Shown here in pieces: positions 1-11,243 of a DNA stretch of 64,000 nt; position 1 is the first letter of the stretch, and each line of letters starts with the position of its first letter. The position numbers were made by a program, and so were the translations under genes. The notes beneath the pieces were generated by a model. The model did not search any database. It worked only from the letters and a program-made list of their open reading frames with translations, and was not told the DNA's origin. Source of the DNA: Anthoceros angustus (Eukaryota > Streptophyta > Anthocerotopsida > Anthocerotales > Anthocerotaceae); contig VJWM01000310.1 in assembly GCA_010909165.1 (NCBI GenBank), forward strand, positions 1-64,000, given 5' to 3'.

Positions 1-528
1 AAGAAAGTATTAAATAATCATTTGAATTAATTTGATTATTTTAGTTATTTATTTAATAATTATCATATAACTATCTTCTATTTTTATAGATAAGTCATTT
101 TTCTGATTAAATTTACATGAATATTTATGGGTTTTTCAAAACAATTGGTTTTGTTGAAAATATACACCAAAATAGGACAAAGCCCTCCAAAGAGACCTTC
201 ACATGTGAGGAATACTGACCTCCAGGCACAAGTGGACAATGTTGAATAAGAACACCTACACACGAACCTAAACACCGACTACCTCCGAACTCCCAATCCA
301 CTCAAAGCTTGAGACTCATAACGGTAAACCTCAAACGACACCATCCAACCAGCCAAGCCCGATAACATGGCCAATGTAGGATCAAAAAGCTCCAAATCAT
401 ACACGATACATGAGCCGCCTAACCGCCTTGAATGTGCTTGGATGAGGATGACACGATTCACCTCACCAAAGCACATTGATAAGAGCGCTCCCAAAATCCC
501 AAGAAGAAGAAACCAGCCTATTGTCACT

Positions 529-738
529 AAACCACTTTAAAACTCTTAAGAATTGGACCCCAAAGAACGAAGAAACCAGCCTATTGTCGCTAAACCACTT
601 TAAAACTCTTAAGAATTGGACCTCAAGAACGTAAGAAATCAACCTATCCTCAATAAATCACTCTAAAACTCTTAAGAATTGGACCCCGACGACGAAAAAA
701 CCTGTCAATAAACCACTTTAAAACTCTAAAGAATTAGA
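529..738 (+). repeat. Four ~55-65 bp direct repeats with CTTAAG core, unit 1
   Basis: Four imperfect copies share the core aaccactttaaaactcttaa followed by gaattggacc. The last copy has ctaaagaatt instead of cttaagaatt. The block ends just before the first ATG of ORF X and sits at the same place in all eight units. It could be a promoter-proximal repeat or simply part of the satellite; the sequence does not decide. Confidence 0.85.
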
Positions 739-742
739 CTTA

Positions 743-1164
743 ATGTTTTTGTGTGACTGGCGATGGATGAGATCACGGACCTTGTCAAGACTCGGAGCCT
801 AAAGTTCAACATCGCAACAATAGTGTGGGATGAGGAAGACCCAAAGAATAAGCCGATTGAAGACTTGGATCTAATGATCAAGCACAAACACGAGGGTATA
901 CACTTTGGTGTTGACAAGCCCCATGGGAACTACTATTGGGACTATTTCTGGAATTTTTATTCAAGTCGAGGCAGCAAGTTCCTCCTCCTGAAGTCTGAAA
1001 ACCTCTAAGGACTCCTAGTAGAGAGCATTTCATTTCCCAAGAAGCAACCTTCTAAATCAAGAGATCGGATTTGTGTGCCGCTTGTTAGGAGTGAAGGAAA
1101 GCTTAGCGAATGATGAGTCGATGACAAGCCACTTAGGTTAGGACATCAAGCCTTTTGCACTTGA
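743..1164 (+). pseudogene. ORF X, unit 1 (unrecognised, frame-broken here)
   Basis: I do not recognise this frame. It begins at an ATG (atgtttttgtg) right after the CTTAAG repeats and ends at a TGA after the residues HQAFCT. The best-conserved stretch reads FNIATIVWDEED, then a DLDLMIKHKHEGIHFG segment, then a very aromatic NYYWDYFWNFYS segment. In this unit the frame is open from 763 to 1008 but broken on both sides. No signal peptide, membrane segment or known motif was seen. Comparison between units suggests an intact length near 140-155 residues. Confidence 0.5.
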
Positions 1165-2056
1165 ATGTGGTGAGGTCAGGTGCCACTTTGTTAGATATAC
1201 CTATGCACATGTGTAACATATAGTTATAGGCTGTTAGTATGGGAACACATACACACGGGCAGCAAATGTATGAGCTCTTTCTCACTATCATTCGTCAAAG
1301 GATTCCACCAACCGCTTTGCCTCAAGCTTGAGGGCTTTATGTGATGCCGTTCCTGATCTCGCTTTGTGTCACGACCGGTGGTAATCCACTACCGCAAGGG
1401 CTGCAAGAGAACTGCAAGTTGGCTCTTCCTAACCCCATGAGACCAGGAAAACGATATATTGGTCGAATCGCACAACCTAGGGCCTTAATAGGCTTACCCT
1501 GCTCACACCATGTGAGACTTTCAAGACGTTTTACACTCTCAATTCATACACATTTCAATTTTTCCCCATCACTGTGGCATACCCAAGGGCCATATGGACA
1601 TGCATTCACGTATGGTAGGGCCCCTAGACCATGGCGGAAACGCTGTACGCCTGTAGCTAGGTCCTACACATGCATACAAGTCACATATCGCTCTTTAGTG
1701 ATGTAGAGGCGCAAGTCCGAGCAGCTGTGCACGGTGGAGAGCTCCTCCAGCGCTATCGCCACCATGCTTAAACAAAAGACACTTTCAAAACGAGCCCGTA
1801 GGAAGAAATGCCACCATTTCTTAAGCCAAATAGACAACATTTATAAGAGCTGGTTACTAAGCATCTTGTGCTTGATCGATACTTAGATGGGGTGTCTAGA
1901 GGGTGGATACCCTTGGTGCGAATAGCTGAGGCACACTATAGTACAAGTTGTTAAGAACCAAGTCCTATTATAGGAAAATTCAATCAAGTGGACTATAAGA
2001 CAAAGAGCTAGGTAAAGATTTAGAATCACCCACCTTAGTAGAAAAGGGACCCACAC

Positions 2057-2258
2057 TCATCCATGCCTCTCATCATCACTAACCACATCATTTATATGGA
2101 AAATGCTCGATGTGTGAGAATCACATTCCTCATTTATTTCGTAAATAATGTCAATCCCATTTATTGTTGCAATCATTTCATTCCGCATTTCATTGAGGAT
2201 TTCATCTAGTCTTGTGCATTGTAAGAAGCTCATCCGTGTTTATCTCATCATCATGAAG
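2057..2258 (-). pseudogene. 3' tail fragment of RING-H2 gene, unit 1
   Basis: Reverse-strand copy of the last ~72 codons of the gene complete at 37922-38458, from the TGA stop back to about codon 107. It lacks the RING domain and the start. At its upstream end homology stops at catcatgaagatt and is replaced by the AT-rich joint seen in all internal units. It is a fixed dead fragment in the array unit. Small indels also break what remains of the frame. Confidence 0.85.
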
Positions 2259-2405
2259 ATTTTATTATTATAATCTAATTATATGATGTTTAAATTAGTT
2301 TATTATTAAAATATAATAAAATATAAAATAAGGAGATGAATATTTAGTATCCGTGCGAATAGACATAACGATTTTCATAGCGACTATAACGACTTAACTT
2401 ACTTA

Positions 2406-2695
2406 ATGAGAAACTCTATTGAGAGAGTAGAGATAGAGAGGATCTACATATGTTTATCAAAATGAAGAAGTCATGATTGTAACCTGCAGCTTGCCTTGAT
2501 AAACTTGAGGTGGGCCAAGAGATTACTAAAATAAACATATGTGCTCATTTGTATCACAAAAATGTTTGATCCATGGTTGCATATGTGTGGCGTGGCGTAC
2601 ATGCCCACTATGTAGACGTGAAGTATACTTTAGAGAAGAGAATACAAATAGTGGTTTATCATCTCAAGACCCGGTTTACCCTGGTTTTCACCTAA
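2406..2695 (+). pseudogene. RING-A copy, unit 1
   Basis: RING-H2 zinc-finger relic. The frame starts at an ATG reading MRNSIERVEIE; the RING part has LEVGQEITKINICAHLYH and, in another frame, CPLCRREVYFREEN. After the HxxHxxC part the DNA reads tgtttgatccatgg, where RING-B copies have tgtttagatccatgg, so the frame slips by one base before the last zinc pair. All seven A copies share this difference. A family member would act as an E3 ubiquitin ligase domain, but this copy should not encode a complete finger as written. Confidence 0.75.
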
Positions 2696-3250
2696 CCTCA
2701 TGCCCGCCTCATGGCCTTGTTACGCCCATGTATTAGCATCCTTGGCTATAATCGGTTGTCATGCACAACATTAGTTGTAGTTTTGTTAGGATTTAGGATT
2801 ATCGTTGTTTTCTTTTCCACAAAAATCATTCAATTTTTTTAACAATATGCTTTTCAAAAGAATATCCGCCTTTAAATCTCTATGTGAGATGTACGTGTTC
2901 TTCAAACATATCTTCGAAAGAGTTCATGGGCTAGAAATCCAAGGACAAAATAAAAAAAAATGACACATGGGCCAAATCAAGTACAAAATAAAAACCAAAC
3001 ATGATCGAAATCCAAGGACAAAATAGAAAATGACTAAATAAACAAAAGTAGGTCAAAGTTTAGATGTACAAAATCCAAGGTCATTATCAAAATGATGGCC
3101 TATATATAAGGTATATACTTCTTTCACATACTTTAGAAAAGAGGGTATTTTCATAACCTTTGAAGAGGTTTTTCTCATAACATTTACTATTCTTCGTGCA
3201 TTACTATTATACTAGCCTACATAACATCTCAGAATATTGCGTTAGAAATC

Positions 3251-3755
3251 ATGAACACGCCTTCAATTTACAATGTATCTACAAATGTTTATCAAAATGA
3301 AGAAGCCGATGATCTCGAGTGACTTGTCTTTGCCTTGATAGTCTTGAGGTGGGCCGAGATTACTAAAATAAATATATGTGCTCATTTGTATCATAAAAAT
3401 GTTTAGATCCATGGTTACATATGTGCGGGCTGCCCATTATGTAGACGTGAAATACACTTTAGAGAAGAGATTACAAAAAGGTTTACCATCTCAAGACGAA
3501 AGTCACCTTCCATCAATTTCGAATGACCTCATTTCCATCCAAGAGGACATTCAAATGATAAGAGATATTGTGAGTGGGAGTAGAGATGGATATAATGTCG
3601 TGCGATTGAACAAATCTTTGACAAGATGGAAAAATGCAATCCAAAGTAACGACGAAGATGAAAGGCTTTTCTTGTATGTTGAATTGCAATGGTGTCTTGC
3701 TATATGAACGAGGCATCCAGATCAAGTAGCTTTGGCACTATCCTATGGTGGATAG
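3251..3755 (+). pseudogene. RING-B copy, unit 1
   Basis: RING-H2-type gene copy, broken in several places as written. It starts with ATG (MNTPSIYNVST), followed by an acidic stretch, the RING finger, and a helical C-terminal region (SISNDLISIQEDIQMIRDIV... LFLYVELQWCLAIY) with a likely stop in ggtggatag. Intact length would be about 170-185 codons, close to the 178-codon gene at the array end. A TATA-like tatatataag lies at 3101-3110, about 150 bp before the ATG. Relative to 22481-22768 it has lost bases at a CAG, at a CTG and in the A6 run of the RING, so the frameshifts may be sequencing errors. Confidence 0.75.
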
Positions 3756-4367
3756 GGCCATCCCATCTAGTGAGTACACACACCTATTATAGATGGAGCC
3801 ACCCTTTCCAACGAGTACACCTAGATGATTTAGATCATCTCATTTATATTGAGAAGAAAGTATTAAATAATCATTTGAATTAATTTGATTATTTTAGTTA
3901 TTTATTTAATAATTATCATATAACTATCTTCTATTTTTGTATAGATAAGTCATTTTTCTGATTAAATTTACATGAATATTTATGGGTTTTCAAAACAATT
4001 CTGGTTTTGTTGAAAATATACACAAAATAGGACAAGCCCTCCAAAGAGACCTTCACATGTGAGACCGAATACACCTCCAGCACAAGTGGACAATGTTGAA
4101 TAAGAACACCTACACACGAACCTAAACACCGACCTCCGAACTCCCAATCCACTCAAAGCTTGAGACTCATAACGGTAAACCTCAAACGACACCATCCAAG
4201 CCAAGCACATGGCCAATGTAGGATCAAAAGCTCCAAATCATACACGATACATGAGCCGCCACCTAATTTGGAATGCTTGGATGAGGATGACACGATTCAC
4301 CTCACCAAAGCACATTGATAAGAGCTCCCAAAATCCAAAGAACGAAGAAACCAGCCTATTGTCACTA

Positions 4368-4574
4368 AACCACTTTAAAACTCTTAAGAATTGGACCCCA
4401 AAGAACGAAGAAACCTATTGTCTAAACCACTTTAAAACTCTTAAGAATTGGACCTCAAGAACGAAATCAACCTATCCTCAATAAATCACTCTAAAACTCT
4501 TAAGAATTGGACCCCGACGACGTAAGAAACCAGCCTATGGTCAATAAACCACTTTAAAACTCTAAAGAATTAGA
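4368..4574 (+). repeat. CTTAAG-core direct repeats, unit 2
   Basis: Four copies of the aaccactttaaaactcttaa repeat directly upstream of ORF X. The copies here lack the bases of cgtaag and of accagcc that other units keep, giving shorter spacers. Confidence 0.85.
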
Positions 4575-4580
4575 TGTGCA

Positions 4581-5028
4581 ATGTTTTTGTGGGCGAACTT
4601 TTCAGGCGGATGGATATCACGGACCTTGTTAGAAGACTCGAGCCTAAGAAGTTCAACATCGCAACAATAGTGTGGGATGAGGAAGACCCAAAGAATAATT
4701 GCCCGACTGCTTGGAAGACTTGGATCTAATGATCAAGCACAAACATGAGGGTATACACTTTGGTGTTGACAAGCCCCATGGGAACTACTATTGGGACTAT
4801 TTCTGAATTTTTATTCCATGAAGTCGAGGCAGCAAGTTCCTCCTCCTGTCGAAAACCTCTAAGGACTCCTTAGTAGAGAGCATTTCATTTCCCAAGAAGC
4901 AACCTTCTAAATCAAGAGATGGATTTGTGTGCCGGCTTGTTAGGCAAACAGGGGCCGTGAAGGAAAGCTTAGCGAATGATGAGTCGATGACAAGCCTTAG
5001 GTTAGGACATCAAGCCTTTTGCACTTGA
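4581..5028 (+). pseudogene. ORF X, unit 2 (frame-broken)
   Basis: Copy of the unrecognised ORF X, same ATG and same TGA. The aromatic NYYWDYF segment is kept, but a base pair is lost at the CTGG site (ttctgaattt instead of ttctggaattt), shifting the frame. Other breaks flank the conserved core. Confidence 0.45.
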
Positions 5029-5925
5029 ATGTGGTGAGGTCCCGAGGTGCCACTTTGTTAGATATACCTATGCATGTGTAACATATAGTTATAGGCAATA
5101 ATTAGTATGGGAACACATACACACGGGCGCAAATGTATGAGCTCTTTCTCACTATCATTCGTCAAAGGATTCCACCAACCAGTTTGCCTCAAGCTTGAGG
5201 GCTTTATGTGATGCCATTCCTGGCAATGTTTCGCTTTGTGTCACGACACGGTGGTAATCCACTACACAAGGGCTGCAAGAAGGCAAGTTGGCTCTTCCTA
5301 ACCCCATGAGACCAGGAAAGCGATATATTGGTCGAATCGCAACCTAGGGCCTTAATAGGCTTACCTACAGGCTCACACCATGTGAGACTTTCAAGACGCT
5401 TTTACACTCAATTCATACACATTTCAATTTTTCCCCATCACTCGTAGTGGCATACTCGAAGGGCCATATGGACATGCATTCACGTATGGTAGGGCCCCTA
5501 GACCATGGCGGAAAGCGTCGACGCCGTAGCTAGGTCCTACACACAGACACGTCACATATCGCCTTTAGTGATGTAGAGGCGCAAGTCCAGCTGTTGGCAC
5601 GGTGGAGAGCTCCCTCCAGGCTCGCCACCATGCTTAAACAAAAGACACTTTCAAAACGAGCCCGTAGGAAGAAATGCCACCATTTCTTAAGCCAAATAGA
5701 CAACATTTATAAGAACGTGGTTACTAAGCATCTTGTGCTCGATCGATACTTAGATGGGGTGTCTAGAGGGTGGATACCCTTGGTGCGAATAGCTGAGGCA
5801 CACTATAGTACAAGTTGTTAAGAACCAAGTCCTATTATAGGAAAATTCAATCAAGTGGACTATAATAGACAAAGAGCTAGGTAAGATTTAGAATCACCCA
5901 CCTTAGTAGAAAAAGGGACCCACAC

Positions 5926-6131
5926 TCATCCATGCCCTCTCATCATCACTAACCACATCATTTGTATGAAAATGCTCGATTATGTGTGTGAATCACATTC
6001 CTCAGCGATTTATTTCGATAATGTCAATCCCATTTATTGTTGCAATCATTTCATTCCGCATTTCATTGAGGATTTCATCTAGTCTTGTGCAGATTGTAAG
6101 AAGCTCATCTGTTTATCTCATCATCATGAAG
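5926..6131 (-). pseudogene. 3' tail fragment of RING-H2 gene, unit 2
   Basis: Reverse-strand tail fragment as in unit 1, ending at the same breakpoint (catcatgaagatt). It lies about 100 bp left of the retrotransposon insertion point. Confidence 0.85.
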
Positions 6132-6228
6132 ATTTTATTATTATAATCTAATTATATGATGTTTAAATTAGTTTATTATTAAAAATATAATAAAATATAA
6201 AATAAGGAGATGAATATTTAGTATCCGT

Positions 6229-6233
6229 GCAAA
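6229..6233 (+). repeat. Target-site duplication GCAAA, left copy
   Basis: The intact joint at 17160-17185 reads tatccgtgcaaatagacata. On the left of the insertion it reads tatccgtGCAAA and then diverges. The same five bases recur at 13243-13247 on the right. A five-base duplication fits target-primed insertion, but it is short and could include chance matches. Confidence 0.55.
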
Positions 6234-7270
6234 GAGATGATTTATTGAGGTGAAAGAGCGATGGAAAGAGACCATCTAGGAAGGGACAACAAATGGGGAC
6301 CCGGGGTCGGAGTGAAGAGGAGCAGCTCCCTACCTAAAGTGACCAATGCACCACAATGTCATATGCGGTAGAATAAACGGCTGCAAACCACGGAGGAAGA
6401 GGAAAGGCATCACCCGTCGCCGTGGAGAATCTTGAGGCCGTGAAGAATAGAAACCAGGAGTATGTCTGAGAGGACAACACTATGCTGCGCGCATGGTAAG
6501 CTTTGGCACAAGACTTGATGAATTTGTCAAAGTCCTCATTGCCCCATCGTTTAGAGCAAGCGGGATAAAGAGGTGGCCCGCTTGCATCCTGCTATACTTG
6601 CGGACCTTGAGCGGCGCAGGCCTGACCCGGCTGGGCGGTTGGTGATGACTGGCGGAGGTGGCGTCACGCGTGCGGTCGTAACCACTACATCCGCCACCAC
6701 AACAGTCGCCACGGACAAGGTATAAGTCATACGATTGAGCGACTGTAGAAGAGTATACTCCTCCTCCAGCCATATAGCCACTTTCGCGAGCAATGGCAAA
6801 CATGGCGTCACGGATGGCGTCATGAGTGGCAATGCGATGACCCCGTGGGGACAACGAGCAAGGTGGACACGAGGCGTCAAGGCGAGCCGCACTCACAAGT
6901 GAGGCGAAGAAGCCACAGTGAGTAGGCCGACGGAATCGCATCGCGATAGTGAAGGTGGTTGGTGCGATGTGAAATCCCGTATGCATGGGCGGTAGCCAAG
7001 CACACACTCCTTCCAGAACAAGAGCCGCGCTCTAGTGGACTGGAGATGGAGGGTCTGGAGGATGACTGGCCGAGCCGCTTCTCGGCGAGATGCACGCAAT
7101 CCCTAAAGCCATCGGGATAAATGTAGAAAGGAGGAAGTCCTTAGAGCATCTGCGATAACATGTCTCGGCACGCCTCAAGGGCGATTGGAGAGAAGGTTCC
7201 CTCCTCCACACTTGATACGAGATCCTCGAGAAAGGGCTTGTCATGGAGGATGAAGCAGGAAGCCAAGCGG
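6234..7270 (-). mobile_element. 3' part of the left non-LTR element
   Basis: GC-rich reverse-strand end of the left copy, absent from the right copy. It has several overlapping open frames, none of which I recognise. Its terminus carries an AATAAA hexamer on the reverse strand (6241-6246) within 12 bp of the array junction. No poly(A) tail is visible. Confidence 0.55.
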
Positions 7271-9277
7271 CGAGAGGGCCCAACTCCCAAGCGGAAGAGA
7301 CCTCGATGAGAGCAGTCCTCGCCTCCAAATTGCACGAGGGGATGCTTGCCGGCGGGCAGTCGCCCAGGCACTCAAAAGCCCCAGGCCCAAGATGTCCCCA
7401 AGTATCCATAATCTTAGATCAAACCCGGGCGGACAAAAGGACGAGGCGGAGGCGTCTGAATGAGGTACCAGGCGCCTAGCAAAGCGAAGGAAAGGATTCC
7501 AAAGGCCACAGGCATCCTCCCAAAGGAGGTCTTCAATATGGGAAGGTCCTGCAAGGGCCTTGTCCAGAAGCTCCCAATGAAGTCGGAGACCAAAGGGGAC
7601 CCCAAGAATCCATGAGACCAAGAGCAATCTCCCAGTGAGAGTAGGCGGGATCCCAGCGGAGACAGGCACTTGGACATCTTGACCAAGCCCTGTGGCTCGG
7701 AGAATATCTCAAAGGCCTCCTTGACTTTGTCCCGGGCGAGGATGTGAGAATCGTGCAGAAGGGAAGACGTCAGCGGAGGCGGCCCTAGGAGCCCTATAGT
7801 GAGCAATAGCGAAGAGCACCGCCTAGCGGGTCGCCTTGCAGTACATGGATTCAAGGCGGAGGCGAAACGAAGAGACGTTCTTGTCTTTGGTAGTAGAGGT
7901 TGGAGGACCTCCGTAGAAGCACCGGACAAGGTATAAGACTCCCTAGGGGCCGCCACATCCTAAGCTCCTCAAAGATGGCCTCCGAAATGGTATTGAAGGC
8001 GTTCTCGACATCCACACGTAAGACTACCCAATCCGGGTGGGTATCAAGGCAAGCTTTCACCCTAGCACCCACGGACTCGGCCCCGAATTGCAATGCCAAA
8101 TTGAAGGGGTTGAAGTCTCTTTGGAGAAGGGAGCGGCACGCTGCGGGCGATAGTGGTGAGTAGCCGCATGAAGGCCTCCCAACAGTGGGCGCCCGAGCGA
8201 GCTTGTCCATAGCGACAAGCCTACTAGGCAGAATAAATTTGAAATCCGGTGAGGCATCTCTCCACGAGCCACCGCGGCGCAGAGAAAGAGCTGGAAAGCC
8301 GCTAGATGGATCTTGAGGAGAAGAGGTCCCTAAGGTGTTCGAACACCATTCAAACAAACCGGCGGATGAAAGGCGAGGGTTGTGGAGAGCGAGCAAAAGC
8401 CGCCGGTCAGAGAAGGATCCTCGGGACATAGTCGGATATGTCGGGAATGGCATCCCAGGTGGCGGATGGAGGCACGGAGGCAGCAATTGTCTCTTGAGCC
8501 AGGCGGAGGCGGGTCGAAGAGCCCTAGCGGGAGCATATTCACCACTTTGGCCAAGCAACTTCGCGTAGGTTTGTTGCATTACTGTTCAAGCTTGGTTCGC
8601 CGGGACTTGGCGACGCACGACCTCCTCACGAAGCCGCCCGTCGCCAGCGCGAGGCGGCTAGCAACTTCACGGTGCCCGGCTCCCCTAGTGCAGAAGACAC
8701 CATCGGGGAGAAGAAGGAGACACCAAGCTAACTCATCCGGATCGAGTGCAAGGCGATCTAGGGAAGGCAATGCGACGGGCATCGCCATCTGCGAGCTGCG
8801 GAAGATCGGACATGGAAGCGGGTTTGAACATCCCAAGGATGTGATCCGGTGACTCCGCAACCATTCCGGGAAGAAAGAGGCACCACAAGGAGAAAGCTCA
8901 TGCGCCAAAGCGGGCGCGGCGGACGTGGAGGAGGTCGCGGCGTGCACTTGGCAGCCCGGGTAGTCTGGTGAAATCTTTATGCATGTGCAGGTGAGTTTCA
9001 CCCCTTGGCCGGATGAGTTGAGCCTGGACAAGGAGTGTCCTTGGCGATCCGGAGGGTGTGGATCGCCCCATTGGATGGGGGCGAAAGGGCAGCGCCCGGT
9101 TGAAGTATGAGGCGAAGAATGGACCGAGGCAAAATATGACTGGACGGACATCTGAGTTGAGCTCCGTATGGCGAACCCCAAAAGGCCGGCCAAAGGCTGA
9201 CCAGAGGGTGCAACCCCAGGACCGCCAACCACCAAACTAACGCACACACTCCACCCAAAGCGGGCGGAGATCCCCAC
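7241..9277 (-). pseudogene. Non-LTR reverse transcriptase, left copy (frameshifted)
   Basis: Reverse-strand remnant of a LINE-type ORF, broken into at least four overlapping frames. The clearest reverse-transcriptase signal is near 8085-7985: LALQFGAES, then DWVVLRVDVENAFNTI, which fits RT motif A (hydrophobic-x-D-x-x-x-AF). Further on, LLHDSHILARDKVKEAFEIF (about 7760-7700) is what remains around motif C; one of the paired aspartates is missing. The upstream frame (9277-8579) is Ser/Pro-rich and corresponds to the N-terminal part also seen at 11244-11755 in the right copy. An element encoding this would copy its RNA at a nicked target site; this copy cannot do so as written. Confidence 0.7.
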
Positions 9278-9299
9278 AGAGGAAAAAGCCAGCAGCGAG

Positions 9300-9395
9300 A
9301 TAAGCGACAGCTGTAGATGAAAATGGACTCACGAACATGTAATAGAGCTCACAACAATCACACAATCAAGAACCATCAATCAATCGCAAACATCT
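9300..9395. other. Leader of left non-LTR copy, nothing recognised
   Basis: AT-richer sequence between the RT-bearing part and the minisatellite. Its inverted counterpart is near 11110-11200. No gene or motif seen. Confidence 0.4.
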
Positions 9396-9560
9396 AGGGC
9401 TAACAGCAGCCGCCTAGGGCATAGCACTTTCGATCGCAACATCTAGCATAACACCTAGACTGCATCATCCGCAACATCTAGGGCATAACACGAACGCAAC
9501 ATCTAGGGCCCGGCATCGGCCGCAACACCTAGGGCATAACACTCAAACATCTAGGGCCTA
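9395..9560. repeat. ~22-bp minisatellite in 5' region of left non-LTR copy
   Basis: Imperfect repeats of cgcaacatctagggcataac, about seven copies with alternating aacatctaggg and aacacctaggg cores. The inverted copy lies in the right arm at about 10930-11110. This places it in the 5' untranslated part of the element. Confidence 0.8.
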
Positions 9561-10190
9561 GCCCTCCAAGTAGCCAATATATAAAGATTAACTGCACATG
9601 TAGCTGCGTACTTACACTCAAAGCGCCAATATAATAAACTTGTAATTGGATAACATCCCTTATCTTCACCTCGATTCGAATGTGAAAATATCTTCCCAAC
9701 CATTGGCTCATTCCATATAGCTTAAGGCGCATGTCACCCAAGATGTACCATGCCTTGTCAATCTTCACTTTATCCTCAAAGGTTCTATGCCTTACGGATC
9801 TTCAATTTATCTAGCGTCGGCACATATTCCCGAGGGTTTCAACCCCTAGTTCTTGTCAACACACATCACAGCTCCAGTCTTTAAATAATAAGTTCATATG
9901 CTCCCTTGATATATAAGGCTTAACATCTTGAGGATAGGCCTAGCCAAGATCATTGCCCTCGATGACATAGAAGCTTTGTGATGGATATATTATATTTGAA
10001 TATAGTGGAGCTCACATACATCAAGATTGAATATATAGATGTGGCGAAGAGGCACTCGACAAACCACTCCCAAGATAGGTACTACAGGAAGGAACACAAC
10101 TCTCCACGAGGAAGGCACCACCACTCTCCCGGAAGGAACACCACACTCTCCACGGAAGGCACTACCACTCTCGGGAAGGACATCTATCTC
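9560..10190 (-). mobile_element. 5' region of left non-LTR copy
   Basis: AT-rich leader of the left copy with no convincing coding frame. It is mirrored at 10280-10900. The inner end (10060-10190) has repeats of ggaaggaacaccacactctc type that pair with ggtgttccttc repeats at 10280-10400. Confidence 0.7.
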
Positions 10191-10280
10191 ACGGATCACA
10201 AAGATTTTCTGATCTTTGAAGATCTTGGGAAGATCATTTAGAAGATCCAACTGATACTCTAAGAGTGGTGGTGCTTTCAC
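10190..10280. other. Spacer at the centre of the inverted pair
   Basis: About 90 bp between the two arms, rich in gatc (gatctttgaagatcttgggaagatc). It can fold on itself but has no gene. This is where the two element 5' ends meet. Confidence 0.6.
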
Positions 10281-10929
10281 AAGATAGATGTTCCTTCATA
10301 GTGGTAGTGTTCCTTCGTGGAGTGGTGGTGTTCCTTCTGTGGAGTGGTGGTGCTCCTTCACAGGAGAGTTGTGTTCCTTCACGTAGTACCTATCTTGGGA
10401 GTGGTTTCTTTGGCGGTGCTCTGCTCGCGTATCTATATATTCAATCTTGATGTATGTGAGCTCCACTATATTCAAATATATATATCCATCACAAAGCTTC
10501 TATGCTATGTCATAGGGCAATGATCTTGGCTAGGGCTCCTTTATCCTCAAGATGTTAAGCCTTATATATCAAGGAGCATATGAACTTATTATTTAAAGGC
10601 GGAGCCGAGATCTTGTGTTGGCGAACTAGGGGTTGAAACCCTCGGTGGAATATGTGTGCCGTCGTTGGCGGATAAATTGAAGATCGAAGGCATAGAACCT
10701 TTTGAGGATAAAGTGAAGATTGACAAGGCATGGTACATCTTGGGTGACATGCGGTTCTTAAGCTATATGGAATGAGCCAATGGTTGGGAAGATATTTTCA
10801 CATTCGAATCGAGGTGAAGATAAGGATGTTATCAATTACAAGCTCATTATATTGGCGCTTTGAGTGCGGGTGCTACGTGATTACATGTCGAGGAGTTAAT
10901 CTTTTATATATTGGCTACTTGGAGGCTAG

Positions 10930-11110
10930 GCCCTAGATATTCGGTGAGTGTTATGCCCTAGGTGTTGCGGGCGTCTGGGCCCTAGATGTTGCGGTTGATG
11001 TTATGCCCTAGATGTTGAGTGTTATGCCCTAGGTGTTGCGGTGAATGCTAGGCCCTAGATATTGTTGAGTGCTATGCCCTAGGTGTTGCGCTGCTAGGCC
11101 CTAGATGTTT
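10930..11110. repeat. ~22-bp minisatellite in 5' region of right non-LTR copy
   Basis: Inverted counterpart of 9395-9560: repeats of gttatgccctaggtgttgcg. Copy number and small indels differ from the left arm. Confidence 0.8.
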
Positions 11111-11243
11111 GCGATTGATTGATGGTTCGGTTGATTGTGTGATTGTTGTGAGCTCTATTACATGATTGAGTCCATCTGATTCTTTGCTTATACGCTTTTC
11201 GGTTGGGCTTCTTTCTACGGGGATCTCCCTTGGCTTTTGAGTC

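Larger units (their letters stand above)
1..3853 (+). repeat. Tandem array unit 1 (RING-H2 array)
   Basis: First visible unit of a direct tandem array. The window starts at the sequence that opens every later unit (aagaaagtattaaat), so the array probably continues to the left. Order inside the unit: AT-rich leader (1-110), unique stretch, CTTAAG repeats (529-738), ORF X (743-1164), about 900 bp with no convincing gene (1165-2056), reverse-strand RING tail fragment (2057-2258), AT-rich joint ending tatccgtgc (about 2352), RING-A, about 550 bp spacer, RING-B. The 1165-2056 stretch has a short conserved frame near 1768-1950 (begins MLKQKTLSK in other units), which I cannot assign. Copies differ mainly by 1-5 base indels. 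Confidence 0.93.

Noticed and set aside
529-738. Regularly spaced short repeats as a CRISPR array
   Set aside because: The 'spacers' are themselves near-identical between repeats and the block recurs in every unit; the sequence is plant-like nuclear DNA with retrotransposons.
7243-8852. Forward-strand open frames opposite the left reverse transcriptase (7243-7479, 7900-8163, 8382-8852)
   Set aside because: They are shadows of the reverse-strand RT region; motif A reads on the reverse strand and nothing matches a family on the forward strand.
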